This document shows, one piece after another, positions 35,482-43,972 of a stretch of 64,000 nt of DNA. Source of the DNA: Pyrinomonadaceae bacterium (GTDB lineage Bacteria > Acidobacteriota > Blastocatellia > Pyrinomonadales > Pyrinomonadaceae). The position numbers and the translations under genes are program-made. The stretch is taken from contig JACMJZ010000031.1 of the NCBI GenBank assembly GCA_014380365.1, forward strand, positions 1 through 64,000, in the 5' to 3' direction. Position 1 is the first letter of the stretch. Each line of letters starts with the position of its first letter. Under the pieces are notes generated by a model. It was given only the letters and a program-made list of their open reading frames with translations, had not been told where the DNA came from and searched no databases.

Positions 35482-36414
35482 TTAGCGCGAACGGGTATTT
35501 GTGGGTGTCGCTTGCGGAGCACCAGGGGCATAGTTTGGCTTGTAGCCAAGCGTGTAGAGGTCCTGGTACTGAGCGAACTGCGCTTGCTCAGACTTGGTTA
35601 AGAAGTTTCCGGCTATCGATGAAAGCTCGTTGGCAAAGGCGCCTTGGAAATCCCTGGATTCCAGAGTGTTTACCCGCAACACTTCCAGCCTCTTTGCCAG
35701 GTCAGTGCCTCCTCCCAGTGAAACCATGCCTTCTTCCAGCGATAATATTGATCTACGAAGGGCTTCAAGAACCACGATCCGATATCGCAGATCCTTTATG
35801 AGACCGTGAAATGTTCCATTTCTGATCGGGTGAAGTTCTTTATCACCACTGGCGAGAGCCGACCCCTTGCGTTCGAGGGTGACGATGGTGGCAGGCAATA
35901 ATTTCACATTCTTCAGATTCTCCGGCACTTCAAGCGGACGACTGGCAATAGGCGAGCTACCAACTACTTCTGCGAAGTCCGCACGGGAGATTAGTGAAAC
36001 CAACTCGTTCCCAGGACTCAGGAGGCTTGGTGCGTTATCAGAAATCTGATTCCCCTGCTGTTCTTCCAGAGCAGCCGCGATACGCAGTACTTCGCCATCG
36101 AATCGATAACGCTCGCTGTCATATCTAGCCCTTAATATGGCGAGCAGTTTTGAATACGCAAGAATTTGGTCGGTCTTATCCGTAAACTCCTTTTCACGCT
36201 GCTGAAGGTGGCCAGTTACTTCATTTCTAATGTAATAGGGAATCCCAAGCAGCCCGATCACGGTGACTATGGTTAGAAACAACCCGACGAGCTTCCATAA
36301 GCGTTCTTGGAACTTACTCCAAAGGTCAAGCTCTACATACTTTAGTAGGTCCTCCTTTGAAAGCTCAGTTTTGATTGTCTCTGCCGCCCGTTTGGTTTCG
36401 TTTGTATTTTCCAT
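35482..36414 (-). CDS. Membrane-anchored coiled-coil protein
   Basis: A 310-residue protein with a cytosolic N-terminal helix, one transmembrane segment (LVGLFLTIVTVIGLLGIPYY, about residues 43-62) and a long mostly helical C-terminal part with coiled-coil potential (NEVTGHLQQREKEFTDKTDQ region). A GGAGG ribosome site precedes ATG 36414. I know no family for it. It lies between an ATPase and a secreted protein in a tight minus-strand set. It may link ATPase signalling to the periplasm, which is speculation from gene order. Confidence 0.7.
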   Translation of the reverse strand: MENTNETKRAAETIKTELSKEDLLKYVELDLWSKFQERLWKLVGLFLTIVTVIGLLGIPYYIRNEVTGHLQQREKEFTDKTDQILAYSKLLAILRARYDSERYRFDGEVLRIAAALEEQQGNQISDNAPSLLSPGNELVSLISRADFAEVVGSSPIASRPLEVPENLKNVKLLPATIVTLERKGSALASGDKELHPIRNGTFHGLIKDLRYRIVVLEALRRSILSLEEGMVSLGGGTDLAKRLEVLRVNTLESRDFQGAFANELSSIAGNFLTKSEQAQFAQYQDLYTLGYKPNYAPGAPQATPTNTRSR

Positions 36415-36504
36415 CGGCTAAGGCCTCCCCAGGATCAACAGAGTGCAGAGTAATCGGTCTAATATTAACTTCTAACGCTTTCAATTATTAGCTGTCAGCA
36501 ACAA

Positions 36505-38094
36505 TCATTCCCATAGTGAGGTTTGAGTTGGATTAGACGGCTGAGCGTTCGCTCGTTTGGCTAGCTCTTCATCTTCTTGAAGAATCATCTCAGGATTTAC
36601 ATCTCGACCCGAATCGTCAAAGACTCTTCCGGCCCGCTCCAGACTGTATACCGGAGCTTCGCGAATGCCCGAGCGACGTCGGTTTTCATCAATCTTCCAG
36701 AACTCAACAATTTCAATATCTCGTCTTCGTGGTTCCATGAAGAGGGAAAAATCGAGCGTATATGCCTCGTATCGGCCCGGCCGACCGGAAGCTGCGGAAG
36801 TATCCGGCTCTACGACATGAATAAGCTTGAAATCCATTAACTGCTGAATTAGATCATGCTCCCTGCCGTGCTGTTGAGCGTCATCTTGCGAGATTAGGAA
36901 TGCCGTTTTTCTCTTTTCTTTCAGGCAGAAGTGCAAGAGATCAACGAGAAGCCGGTCAAGTCCTTCTGCGTCTCCATTCGCATCTTCTCGAAGATTACGG
37001 AGCTTGGTTTGATACGCGAGCCGTCCAGCGCCTTTGTAAATATATTTTGGAGTGAGCCACCGAGTCTTCCCCTCGTCAACAGCCGCATCGACAGCGTTCA
37101 CAAAAATATTTAAGAAATCTCGAGGTACACCACCAGAGGTCAAAGTTAACGCTTGAAGCGCTTCGGGGTTGAAAAAGTCTAACAAGAGATTATCAATTCC
37201 TGCCTTCTCGCCAATCGACGCCAGCATTTGGCCAAGATAATCCTGTGTCGCCTCAAGATCCTCCAAGGTTCGGTCCAGATTAATCTCTTCGACATCTTGG
37301 GACAGCTCGATCCCGATCGTATGCGGATGGTTCCGTAAAAGAGTCGTTCTATGCCGAATCGTTGCGATCTTGAGATACAGTTCAGTGTCTCGAAGGAGGC
37401 GGTGAAGGTAGTCGATAACGTCGGGATGCCATTCGCGAGGGGTTAGGTAAAAGTCATCTATCAAGACGCACGCGCGCTTACTCGGCCATTGCTGGATGGT
37501 TTCCGTTATTGCGAACTTGTAATCTCTAAGATGCCTCTCAAGGGTATCAATCTTCCTTTCTCGAAATCGAGACTGTCGGCCCTGCGTTGTATCTTCAAGA
37601 GCTCCCATTGCAGCTTCACCTAGTCCTTCGGCACGAACCGTAACACGCGCATCATTCGCCGAGCGCTGCTGTTGATCTTCCACAATGTCGGATTCATCCG
37701 CCATATCCAAGAGCTGGCGTAATGAAGCAACGTGAACGCGAGTAGGAATTCTCATTCTAAAAAGAATCTTTAGCCAACGCCGGCGAAGTGGTAGGGAGTC
37801 CAGAATCTCAATCAAGAGTCGAATGAGAATATCTGGATAAGTAAGCCGCTTATACTCGTCGGCTAAAATGTAAATCGGAAATACATCGTCTGCATTCGCG
37901 ATGTTCAAGTAGTGAACCAAGAGGCAAGATTTCCCGGAGTCGCGACGGCCAAACACGACTTGATGTTGAGCTGCGCGGATTCGCTCTAGATTACTTCCCA
38001 CATTTACATAAAGAGGCTGCTGATTCTTTCGAACGCGAAAGCTATCCTTTATTAGATTCGTGAGCTTCTTGCACTGTGGACTGTTCAGGGCCAT
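36505..38094 (-). CDS. AAA/STAND-like ATPase
   Basis: A 529-residue cytoplasmic protein with Walker A FGRRDSGKS (residues 48-56), Walker B CVLIDDFYL (Asp213, Asp214) and a sensor-2-like block GVPRDFLNIF typical of ORC/Cdc6-like and STAND ATPases. The C-terminal part looks like a winged-helix region (LIQQLMDFKLIHVVEP). GC content is lower than in the flanking housekeeping genes. Such ATPases with membrane partners occur in conflict and signalling islands; no known defence system is recognised here. It is first in the trio 34634-38094. Confidence 0.8.
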   Translation of the reverse strand: MALNSPQCKKLTNLIKDSFRVRKNQQPLYVNVGSNLERIRAAQHQVVFGRRDSGKSCLLVHYLNIANADDVFPIYILADEYKRLTYPDILIRLLIEILDSLPLRRRWLKILFRMRIPTRVHVASLRQLLDMADESDIVEDQQQRSANDARVTVRAEGLGEAAMGALEDTTQGRQSRFRERKIDTLERHLRDYKFAITETIQQWPSKRACVLIDDFYLTPREWHPDVIDYLHRLLRDTELYLKIATIRHRTTLLRNHPHTIGIELSQDVEEINLDRTLEDLEATQDYLGQMLASIGEKAGIDNLLLDFFNPEALQALTLTSGGVPRDFLNIFVNAVDAAVDEGKTRWLTPKYIYKGAGRLAYQTKLRNLREDANGDAEGLDRLLVDLLHFCLKEKRKTAFLISQDDAQQHGREHDLIQQLMDFKLIHVVEPDTSAASGRPGRYEAYTLDFSLFMEPRRRDIEIVEFWKIDENRRRSGIREAPVYSLERAGRVFDDSGRDVNPEMILQEDEELAKRANAQPSNPTQTSLWE

Positions 38095-38228
38095 TCGATC
38101 TCCGAACCATGTTTAGGTGAACAACGCTGACAGAAGCGGCGCGAGCGGTCGAGCTTTGATCTTAACGGGCTCACTCGATGCGTGAGAAAGCAGACGCGAG
38201 GGAGTGGAGCCAGTCGGTGACGAGGACG

Positions 38229-38366
38229 GCGAATAGTAAATCGTAAATCGTAAATAGTAAATAGTCAGAAGGAAGCCGTCAGCAAACAGTAAACAGCAGG
38301 CAGCCGAACGTATCTCGCAGCCGTTGGCCGCCTGCTGTTTATGGTTCGATGTCTGGTGTTTGCGCC
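38229..38366. repeat. Palindromic element built of 7-bp repeats
   Basis: The left part has heptamers aaatcgt, aaatcgt, aaatagt, aaatagt, then cagcaaa, cagtaaa, cagcagg, cagccga. The right part has the inverted words ctgctgt, ttatggt, tcgatgt, ctggtgt. The core tctcgcagccg is shared with the element at 45573-45656. It fills the gap between the ATPase and the 121-residue protein gene. Confidence 0.8.
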
Positions 38367-38380
38367 TTCTGTTGGCGACG

Positions 38381-38746
38381 TTATTTGTCTTCGGGCGGTT
38401 TGCGCTTGCGGGCTTTGTACTCCGATTTCTTCTTGAGGCCCACTGCCTGCGCTTCGTTAGAGTCTCTCCCAAACTGGGCGACCACCTGGTCCTTCGCGCC
38501 GAGTATCAGGTTGTGAAACTCCCATTCCCTGGCGACCGCGTTGTCTCGCGCGGCCGCCGCTGCGGCGTTGGCTTGCGCTTCAGTCTGTTGATCGGTGCTC
38601 AGGCCGCTATGCACTGTGGTGATAGCGGCGATGGTGAATGCGGGATTCGCCGGCGCGTATTTGTCGTTTGATTGCAAGGCTGCGAAGCTGTCTCTGTCAG
38701 CTTGTAGTTGCGCAGGTGTAATTCGTTTGGATTCGTTTTTTGCCAC
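38381..38746 (-). CDS. Small helical protein of unknown function
   Basis: A 121-residue protein from GTG 38746, chosen because a strong AGAAGGAGGT ribosome site lies just upstream; a longer frame to 38830 lacks one. The protein is alanine-rich and helical (AAAAAARDNAVAREWEFHNLI), ending in a basic tail (KKKSEYKARKRKPPEDK). I recall similar short proteins in acidobacteria, without function. No signal peptide. It is transcribed toward the ATPase trio, behind the minisatellite region. Confidence 0.7.
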   Translation of the reverse strand: MAKNESKRITPAQLQADRDSFAALQSNDKYAPANPAFTIAAITTVHSGLSTDQQTEAQANAAAAAARDNAVAREWEFHNLILGAKDQVVAQFGRDSNEAQAVGLKKKSEYKARKRKPPEDK

Positions 38747-38918
38747 GGTGAAGACCTCCTTCTGAAGTTGAGAATGATTTGGGATGCGAGGTACGCCGCG
38801 GATGTTACGCCACCCACTAATTGACCGCAAGAGGTTTGTTTTGGTGACCGGCGATAAGGAAAACCTTGTACGCTCGGGCGCGAAGAGTTAGTTCAGATAT
38901 GCGATGACAATGAGACTC

Positions 38919-39086
38919 TGCGCTTAGAACGTAGGATGCCGTGCTCAGGGCATCGGATACCACGCTTAGACCATCCGCAGCTATGCTTAGAACGTAAGCG
39001 CAAAAGCTTATGACATAAGCACGCGTGCTTATGGCTAACGCGCTCAACCCTGACCATAGCGCCGAATGCTTAGAGCCTACGCGAGA
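38919..39086. repeat. 21-bp minisatellite, about eight units
   Basis: Units of 21 bases repeat the core gcttagaac or gcttatg at nearly constant phase: starts near 38919, 38940, 38961, 38982, 39003, 39024, a degenerate 39045 and 39066. An open frame across it (38817-39047, minus) reads as heptapeptide repeats and is not credible as a gene. The gap 38747-39097 holds nothing else. Confidence 0.85.
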
Positions 39087-39097
39087 GGACTCAATGG

Positions 39098-40864
39098 TTA
39101 TCCCAGGCGACTAACCATCTCACCTATCGGCCCGACCAACACCGGGCCCAGGATTGCAGCTATGCGCGGTAGAGATTGGGGTAAGGAAAATGCAAGGTCG
39201 TAATTCTGTAGCACCTTTTCTCTTTCAGGCTCAGTTTCTGGCAGATCAGGCAATGACTCGGCACGCGTTTGTAGTATGAAAGCGGCGGGCAGATAAACGG
39301 CAGCTAAAACCAGGGTTAATAAGCCTGCTTCAATAGTCATTAAGCCCGAGAAAAGGGTTGCGGCCGCTTTCTGCCCCTCAGGTGGAATGAAAGCCAATGA
39401 CCATTGAGCTACCGTTCGCATGAGCAGAGCGGCGGCAACCAGCATTAGAGTGCTGACGTATAAAATCAATTGCAAATGCTTCATCCTGATGGAGAGCCGC
39501 TTTAGCTCATCGGGCGTTGAAGAAGCGTTGCCCAGAAACAGAATTGTGCAAACGGCCAATGAGAGTAGAAAAATAACTGCATAACCGAAGGAGGTCAGCC
39601 TCTTCAGCAGTTCAGTAATAGTGGGAACATCGTGGAAAGTTGTTTCCGTAAAGACAGGCCCAACGATCGCCAGGGAGTCGGGTACGTAATAATGTGTCAG
39701 GCCAACTGTTATTGAGACCGCGATGGCCAGGACGAGCCATCGAATCGGATGAATAGTGGTGTGAGCTAACGATCTGATGAGCACGAAACAAGCTATTCCG
39801 CCAGCCATCGTACAGGTTAGAAGATTAGTGATCGCAATCAAGATGAATGTGAGGCGACCGCCGTATATCGACGCAGTGCGTTGGGAGTTCGCAATCGCCT
39901 TCTTTTTTGCATCCCAAACAGGTTCGCCAGGAACTAGTTCTCGGGCTTTTGGATCGTCAGCCATAAGGACTCGACCAATATTCTGACCGATGGCTTCGCA
40001 CTTACCGTCCTTACAACGGACGTAGTCGCGGGCAACATAGCCGAATATCAATACCAGACTGAATAACGAAATAAGGGGAACGCCGGCAATTACAAGCCGT
40101 GTGATCTGAAGTTTCTGCATGGGGTTCCTCCCAGGAATAGCGGTCGAATCTGAGATCAAGGAAAAGAAAACAGTGTGTGGCTGTCGAAGTAGTGGGGACC
40201 ATCGATCCGGCAAGTCCACTAGCTTTTGAGCGTCGTTCACGTTCTGCATGAAAGAGCCGCCGCCTTCCATATTCAGCATCTTGACGACATCACTTAGGTC
40301 GGCATATTGCACAACCGCTTCGGACGCTTTATTGAGTTCGATCATCCTGGGCGTGCTGTGATATTCCACTGCCCACCCTTCGGACAATCCGCCATGACTC
40401 GAATTCGCCTGTCTGGAGATTGGTACGATTCGGAGATAGTTGAAGCCCTTCAGACGCGCGACTCGCCGATTCATGATGTGGTCTAGCACGAAACCACTTA
40501 AATCAATATCCGGAAATGCGCGGATGTAAGCGCGGCGGTAGGCGCTGTAGTCCACGTGAACCCAGACCTGCTTGGGGTGGTGAAGGATTGCCGCACCGGG
40601 ATGACCCCAGATTGTTAAGCGGGCATCTGGTTCATCTGGTTCGTGTGACTCCACGAGCAGTGCTTTATCGGGTGAACGTTGCGCTAACGGTTCGAGGACT
40701 CTGCCGACATAGGTTTCGATAGCGTTTGTATCTCGCGCGGCGACCGGTATGTAAAGGCACGGCAGCAGACCCGAGCTCTGCGGAATGCGTATCGCGTGTT
40801 GATCAATTGGTCTGCGAGTCCTGGACTGATTAACGTTGCGTCGGAGTTGGTCGCGATCGTTCAT
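39098..40864 (-). CDS. Six-TM protein with conserved soluble N-domain of unknown function
   Basis: A 588-residue protein. Residues 1-265 are soluble and contain the block VLDHIMNRRVARLKGFNYLR followed by PISRQANSSHGG, then EYHSTPRMIELNKAS. The order of conserved His, Asn-Arg and later Ser/Asn/Gly/Glu residues is reminiscent of HNH/EndoVII-like nuclease domains but this is only a resemblance. Six hydrophobic segments follow (for example ITRLVIAGVPLISLFSLVLI near 275 and VIFLLSLAVCTILFLG near 440). The start ATG is 17 bases after the stop of the two-TM gene, so they are likely co-transcribed. Function unknown. Confidence 0.75.
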   Translation of the reverse strand: MNDRDQLRRNVNQSRTRRPIDQHAIRIPQSSGLLPCLYIPVAARDTNAIETYVGRVLEPLAQRSPDKALLVESHEPDEPDARLTIWGHPGAAILHHPKQVWVHVDYSAYRRAYIRAFPDIDLSGFVLDHIMNRRVARLKGFNYLRIVPISRQANSSHGGLSEGWAVEYHSTPRMIELNKASEAVVQYADLSDVVKMLNMEGGGSFMQNVNDAQKLVDLPDRWSPLLRQPHTVFFSLISDSTAIPGRNPMQKLQITRLVIAGVPLISLFSLVLIFGYVARDYVRCKDGKCEAIGQNIGRVLMADDPKARELVPGEPVWDAKKKAIANSQRTASIYGGRLTFILIAITNLLTCTMAGGIACFVLIRSLAHTTIHPIRWLVLAIAVSITVGLTHYYVPDSLAIVGPVFTETTFHDVPTITELLKRLTSFGYAVIFLLSLAVCTILFLGNASSTPDELKRLSIRMKHLQLILYVSTLMLVAAALLMRTVAQWSLAFIPPEGQKAAATLFSGLMTIEAGLLTLVLAAVYLPAAFILQTRAESLPDLPETEPEREKVLQNYDLAFSLPQSLPRIAAILGPVLVGPIGEMVSRLG

Positions 40865-40881
40865 GCTGCCTAGCGGTCAAT

Positions 40882-41619
40882 TCATGGAGTGACAACAGCC
40901 GGTCCACTGGTCACTTTTATCGCAAGCATCTTGCGGACGATCTCAACTTTGATTCCGTCCCGCAGTGGCTTGTCTTCAATGGTCTGGGCGATTTCCACGA
41001 GCGCTGCCGCCTCGCGGTATTCTGTGAGGCCCTTGGTTAGATCATCCACCCGCTTATCGAGCCGCCTGGAAGTGCTAAAGAATATTCCGGCGAGAGCGGT
41101 TGGAATGAGGCTGGCAATGGTAGTTGCGATGCCGGTCTCTAATTGGCCCATCAGCAGCACAATCACAGCTGCCGCCACCAGACACATTCCCACGCCAGCC
41201 GCGACCACACTCGCCCTATGCCATGATTTACTCTGTTCCCGAGTCAGGTTATGCATACGCTCGATCTCGGCAGTCATCTGCGCGGTACTCTTAGCGATCC
41301 TATTAAACGCCTCGTCGTATGAAACTTTTGTTTCATCAGGACCTACGTGAACGCCATCCTTAGCAGTGGAAACTGCGATCTCTGCTGTGGGATCAGCCGG
41401 TTCAGCAGTTCGAACGGCAGGAGTTTTAGCAGCGGCCACGCTCCCAGGCAAAACCGGTAAGCTTGGTGCCCCGTGCGGGACACTGGCCGCACTTGAAGTC
41501 GGCCAAAGTGTCGGGAGAGCCTGCAGACCTGCGACTGCCCTTGAGGCTGCCACTTGCACACTGGGCAGTGATATCGAAGGGGAGAAACCCGTGCTGAGAG
41601 ATGTTGCGCCGCTAATCAT
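40882..41619 (-). CDS. Two-TM protein resembling TRADD-N-associated membrane modules
   Basis: A 245-residue protein with a low-complexity Ala/Pro/Ser N-terminus, then a helical block (YDEAFNRIAKSTAQMTAEIE), two transmembrane segments (SVVAAGVGMCLVAAAVIVLL and ATTIASLIPTALAGIFF) and a helical tail (RLDKRVDDLTKGLTEYREAA). This order resembles the two-helix membrane domain found beside TRADD-N in bacterial conflict proteins. The match is by memory of the pattern and needs a profile search. A GGAGGT ribosome site precedes the ATG. It is coupled to the six-TM gene downstream. Confidence 0.65.
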   Translation of the reverse strand: MISGATSLSTGFSPSISLPSVQVAASRAVAGLQALPTLWPTSSAASVPHGAPSLPVLPGSVAAAKTPAVRTAEPADPTAEIAVSTAKDGVHVGPDETKVSYDEAFNRIAKSTAQMTAEIERMHNLTREQSKSWHRASVVAAGVGMCLVAAAVIVLLMGQLETGIATTIASLIPTALAGIFFSTSRRLDKRVDDLTKGLTEYREAAALVEIAQTIEDKPLRDGIKVEIVRKMLAIKVTSGPAVVTP

Positions 41620-41751
41620 TTTGCACCTCCAGGAATAGCGTCGGTGACAGCTAAACCATCAACTCAAGGCGATGAAGCTCACTTGCGTGGATAAACTACT
41701 GCGCGAGGCGTGAGCCGGGTAACGAGGACGGCAGGATGGTAGATCGTCGCC

Positions 41752-41820
41752 GTTGAATAGTAAATGGTAAACAGTGAGTTCCGAAATGAGCCTTCCGCAC
41801 GGAGGGCGGCAAAGCCGCGC
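41752..41820. repeat. Heptamer run plus half copy of the gcggcaaagccgc element
   Basis: Heptamers tgaatag, taaatgg, taaacag, tgagttc, followed by ccttccgcacggagggcggc and aaagccgc, a partial copy of the element at 29161 and 42746. The preceding gaggacggc context is also found next to the repeat at 38229. Confidence 0.6.
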
Positions 41821-41836
41821 GATCGACATTGGGCTA

Positions 41837-42664
41837 TTAGCCTTGGTTCAGATCGGCGAGCTCTTGCAGGTGCCGGGGGTCTGATGTGTTTTTGATGAAC
41901 TCTTCGTTGGTTGGCGTCGAGTCGTCCGGCAGAGCGGGAATGAACATGGACATGATCGGCAGTATCTTTTTGTGATGATCATCCAGTGAGCCGAGTTTGG
42001 TCGAGATCACCACGGCGGGATGACGCTCGGTGAATGGGGCTTCCATCACTCTCACCGGGTGATCTTTGGGATAGAACCGGCGCAGGTATTTTATGAATGG
42101 CTTGAACCTGCCCTTCTTGCTGTGGGCGATATCAACCACCAGCGAGGTGCCAAACCAGCCAATCTGCATAATCAGAGTATCAATGTAAGGATTGAGCTCC
42201 TGATTGAACGCCATCATCGAGGTGGCTTCAAATATCTGAAAGCCGCCAGTATGGATTTCCAAACCGCAGTTTGCGGCCATCGAATCAATCGACGAGATCG
42301 CCGGGAGGATGCGTACATTCAAGCCGCGTTTCTTTCCCCTTCGATAAATGTCCCACGTGACATCGTCGTAATAGGCCGGGTGCCCGTCACCGACCATCAC
42401 CACCCCCGGGCCATTCTTCGCTTCATCCAATACCCGGTTTGCCAATCTCGTGTAAACGTCGGTATCGAGTTCACCCGTCCAATACTCTTTTTCCAGGTTC
42501 ACTACTTGTTTGCAGTACTGCTGCAATTTGCGGTGGTACGAGGTGAGATGGAAGATGATCCGTGCCTTTTTAAATGCGTCAAGAGTTTCCAGAGTTGTTT
42601 GACTAAAGCCGCCGATGCCAACGCCGGTCAGGGCAATGTCGAGGGACTTTCTATTTTTCTTCAT
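41837..42664 (-). CDS. Tetrapyrrole-methylase-fold SAM methyltransferase, borosin-NMT-like
   Basis: A 275-residue protein of the corrin/porphyrin methylase fold, which uses S-adenosylmethionine. Visible blocks are DIALTGVGIGGFSQTTLETL, VVMVGDGHPAYYDD, RILPAISSIDSMAANCGL and FQIFEATSMM. The YGHPG-like loop, the LP(A/G)xSSxD segment and the EYW..DTDVYTR stretch resemble the peptide backbone N-methyltransferases of borosins more than cobalamin-pathway enzymes, and no cobalamin genes are nearby. A separate small precursor would be expected for a split borosin; none is convincing beside it. Starts at ATG 42664. Confidence 0.8.
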   Translation of the reverse strand: MKKNRKSLDIALTGVGIGGFSQTTLETLDAFKKARIIFHLTSYHRKLQQYCKQVVNLEKEYWTGELDTDVYTRLANRVLDEAKNGPGVVMVGDGHPAYYDDVTWDIYRRGKKRGLNVRILPAISSIDSMAANCGLEIHTGGFQIFEATSMMAFNQELNPYIDTLIMQIGWFGTSLVVDIAHSKKGRFKPFIKYLRRFYPKDHPVRVMEAPFTERHPAVVISTKLGSLDDHHKKILPIMSMFIPALPDDSTPTNEEFIKNTSDPRHLQELADLNQG

Positions 42665-42745
42665 AATCTATTTACTCTTGATTAGGTGAGGATTCAAGTT
42701 GTTGTAGGGCTTCATGGTGTAGGTGCGCAATGCCGCAGAAGGGTC

Positions 42746-42912
42746 GCGGCTCTGCCGCCGCACAGTGCGGTAAGGCTCCGCCTTACCGGAATAACTCTCC
42801 AAATGAACTGGAGGCTGCGCCTCCCGATTCATGAGGCGCAGCCTCATAAAAGAATCAACGAGCATATACCGGAAAGGCTTTAGCCTTTCCGCACTGTGCG
42901 GCGGCAAGCCGC
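42746..42912. repeat. 167-bp palindromic element, sister of 29161-29321
   Basis: Arms 42746-42788 and 42870-42912 are inverted copies of gcggc..gccgccgcacagtgcgg with a few differences. The centre has ggaggctgcgcctcc and gaggcgcagcctc hairpins. It fills the gap between the methyltransferase and the endolysin-like gene, and is outside coding sequence here. Confidence 0.88.
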
Positions 42913-42946
42913 AGACTGGACCGGTCTGTCCCACTGCCGATTTGAT

Positions 42947-43840
42947 TTAGCTGTCGCCTTTCAGCAGGGGCAGCAGTTTCGCGAAGAGTGCTTTCCGTTC
43001 GTCGAGGCCATTGAAGCCGCCGTTGATGCGTTTGGTGATCTTACGAATATCGTTGGCGTCAGCGGCGACATTTAATCTGCCGTCCGTCCATTCCTGTAGC
43101 GCGGGTTTCAAAGCATGCTCCGTCTCCGTTACCAGACTCGGGTTGCCTTCAAAATCGAGTCCGCAAGCTTCGCCCATGCGGCGATGGGCTCCGCGGCCAG
43201 TGGTTTGCAGCACGCCGTTGCCACGAAAAGCAAATCCGTCACCCGGCTTGGTGTTGCCAAGTTCGGGGGCCTTGCGGGGATTGCCCAGTCCATACACCCG
43301 TTCGGAAAGAGCTCGTTCATTGTGCGCCAGGGTCGGCGCCTCGGCGGCGGTGACCCTCGCGGAATGTATACCAACGCCGAATATTTCCATGATGCGAGGC
43401 GCCCTGTAGTCCATGCTCTCGCGCAGGATCTTGAAGTTCCCGGTCTCGTGCATGGCCTGGGCCAGGAAGTGCGCCATCCGTAAGGGCGTCGTAATCCCAT
43501 GGTCCTCGAACAATGGTGCGCCGCGGCGGATCGCTTCGAGGTAATTGGGCTTCGCGGAAGGCGACAGACGTTCGACGACGGCGATGGTTCGGGCCATGAG
43601 ATCACCCGCGGAGCCATTTGCGGGCGCCGACACCATCAGGTTCTTGTTGCTGAAGCCTTCGACATCAGCGGCTTCAAATTTTGTCTTAACTTTCCACCAA
43701 TCCGGTTTGGGTGAATCACCGAGCTTCGTGACCAGGTGCCCGTTGGGAAGCAGGACCTTCTTAGTGGCCTCACTGACTACGGGTTCGCTCCTGACCCACA
43801 TGCCTCCTGCGTTTTTTACTTTGAACTTTTCTTCTGCCAT
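42947..43840 (-). CDS. SH3b-GH19 chitinase/endolysin-like protein
   Basis: A 297-residue protein without a classical signal peptide. Residues about 5-68 look like a bacterial SH3 domain (VKNAGGMWVRSEPVVS). Residues about 80-297 are a GH19 chitinase-type lysozyme domain: FLAQAMHETGNF with catalytic Glu132, and FAFRGNGVLQTTGRGAHRRM. Such enzymes cleave peptidoglycan or chitin, and this architecture is common in phage endolysins. The lack of a signal suggests release by lysis or another route. An AAGGAG ribosome site precedes the ATG. It is next to the chitosanase-like membrane protein. Confidence 0.88.
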   Translation of the reverse strand: MAEEKFKVKNAGGMWVRSEPVVSEATKKVLLPNGHLVTKLGDSPKPDWWKVKTKFEAADVEGFSNKNLMVSAPANGSAGDLMARTIAVVERLSPSAKPNYLEAIRRGAPLFEDHGITTPLRMAHFLAQAMHETGNFKILRESMDYRAPRIMEIFGVGIHSARVTAAEAPTLAHNERALSERVYGLGNPRKAPELGNTKPGDGFAFRGNGVLQTTGRGAHRRMGEACGLDFEGNPSLVTETEHALKPALQEWTDGRLNVAADANDIRKITKRINGGFNGLDERKALFAKLLPLLKGDS

Positions 43841-43972
43841 GAGTTTCTCCTTTTAAGTTTGGCCAACCGCTACTGCGGAGGGTTCGGACAACTTTAGTTT
43901 GGTGGCGACCTCAGCAGTCGCAAAGCGCAGGGCCTCGGCCCGGGAAGAGAGCCTTTCGTTTACCGCCTGCTA

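Noticed and set aside
38381-38746. Borosin precursor for the nearby methyltransferase
   Set aside because: The small helical protein has a lysine/arginine tail and no hydrophobic core-like C-terminus; two genes and a repeat separate it from the enzyme.
38817-39047. 76-codon minus-strand frame with heptapeptide repeats
   Set aside because: It is created by the 21-bp minisatellite; no ribosome site and no plausible fold.
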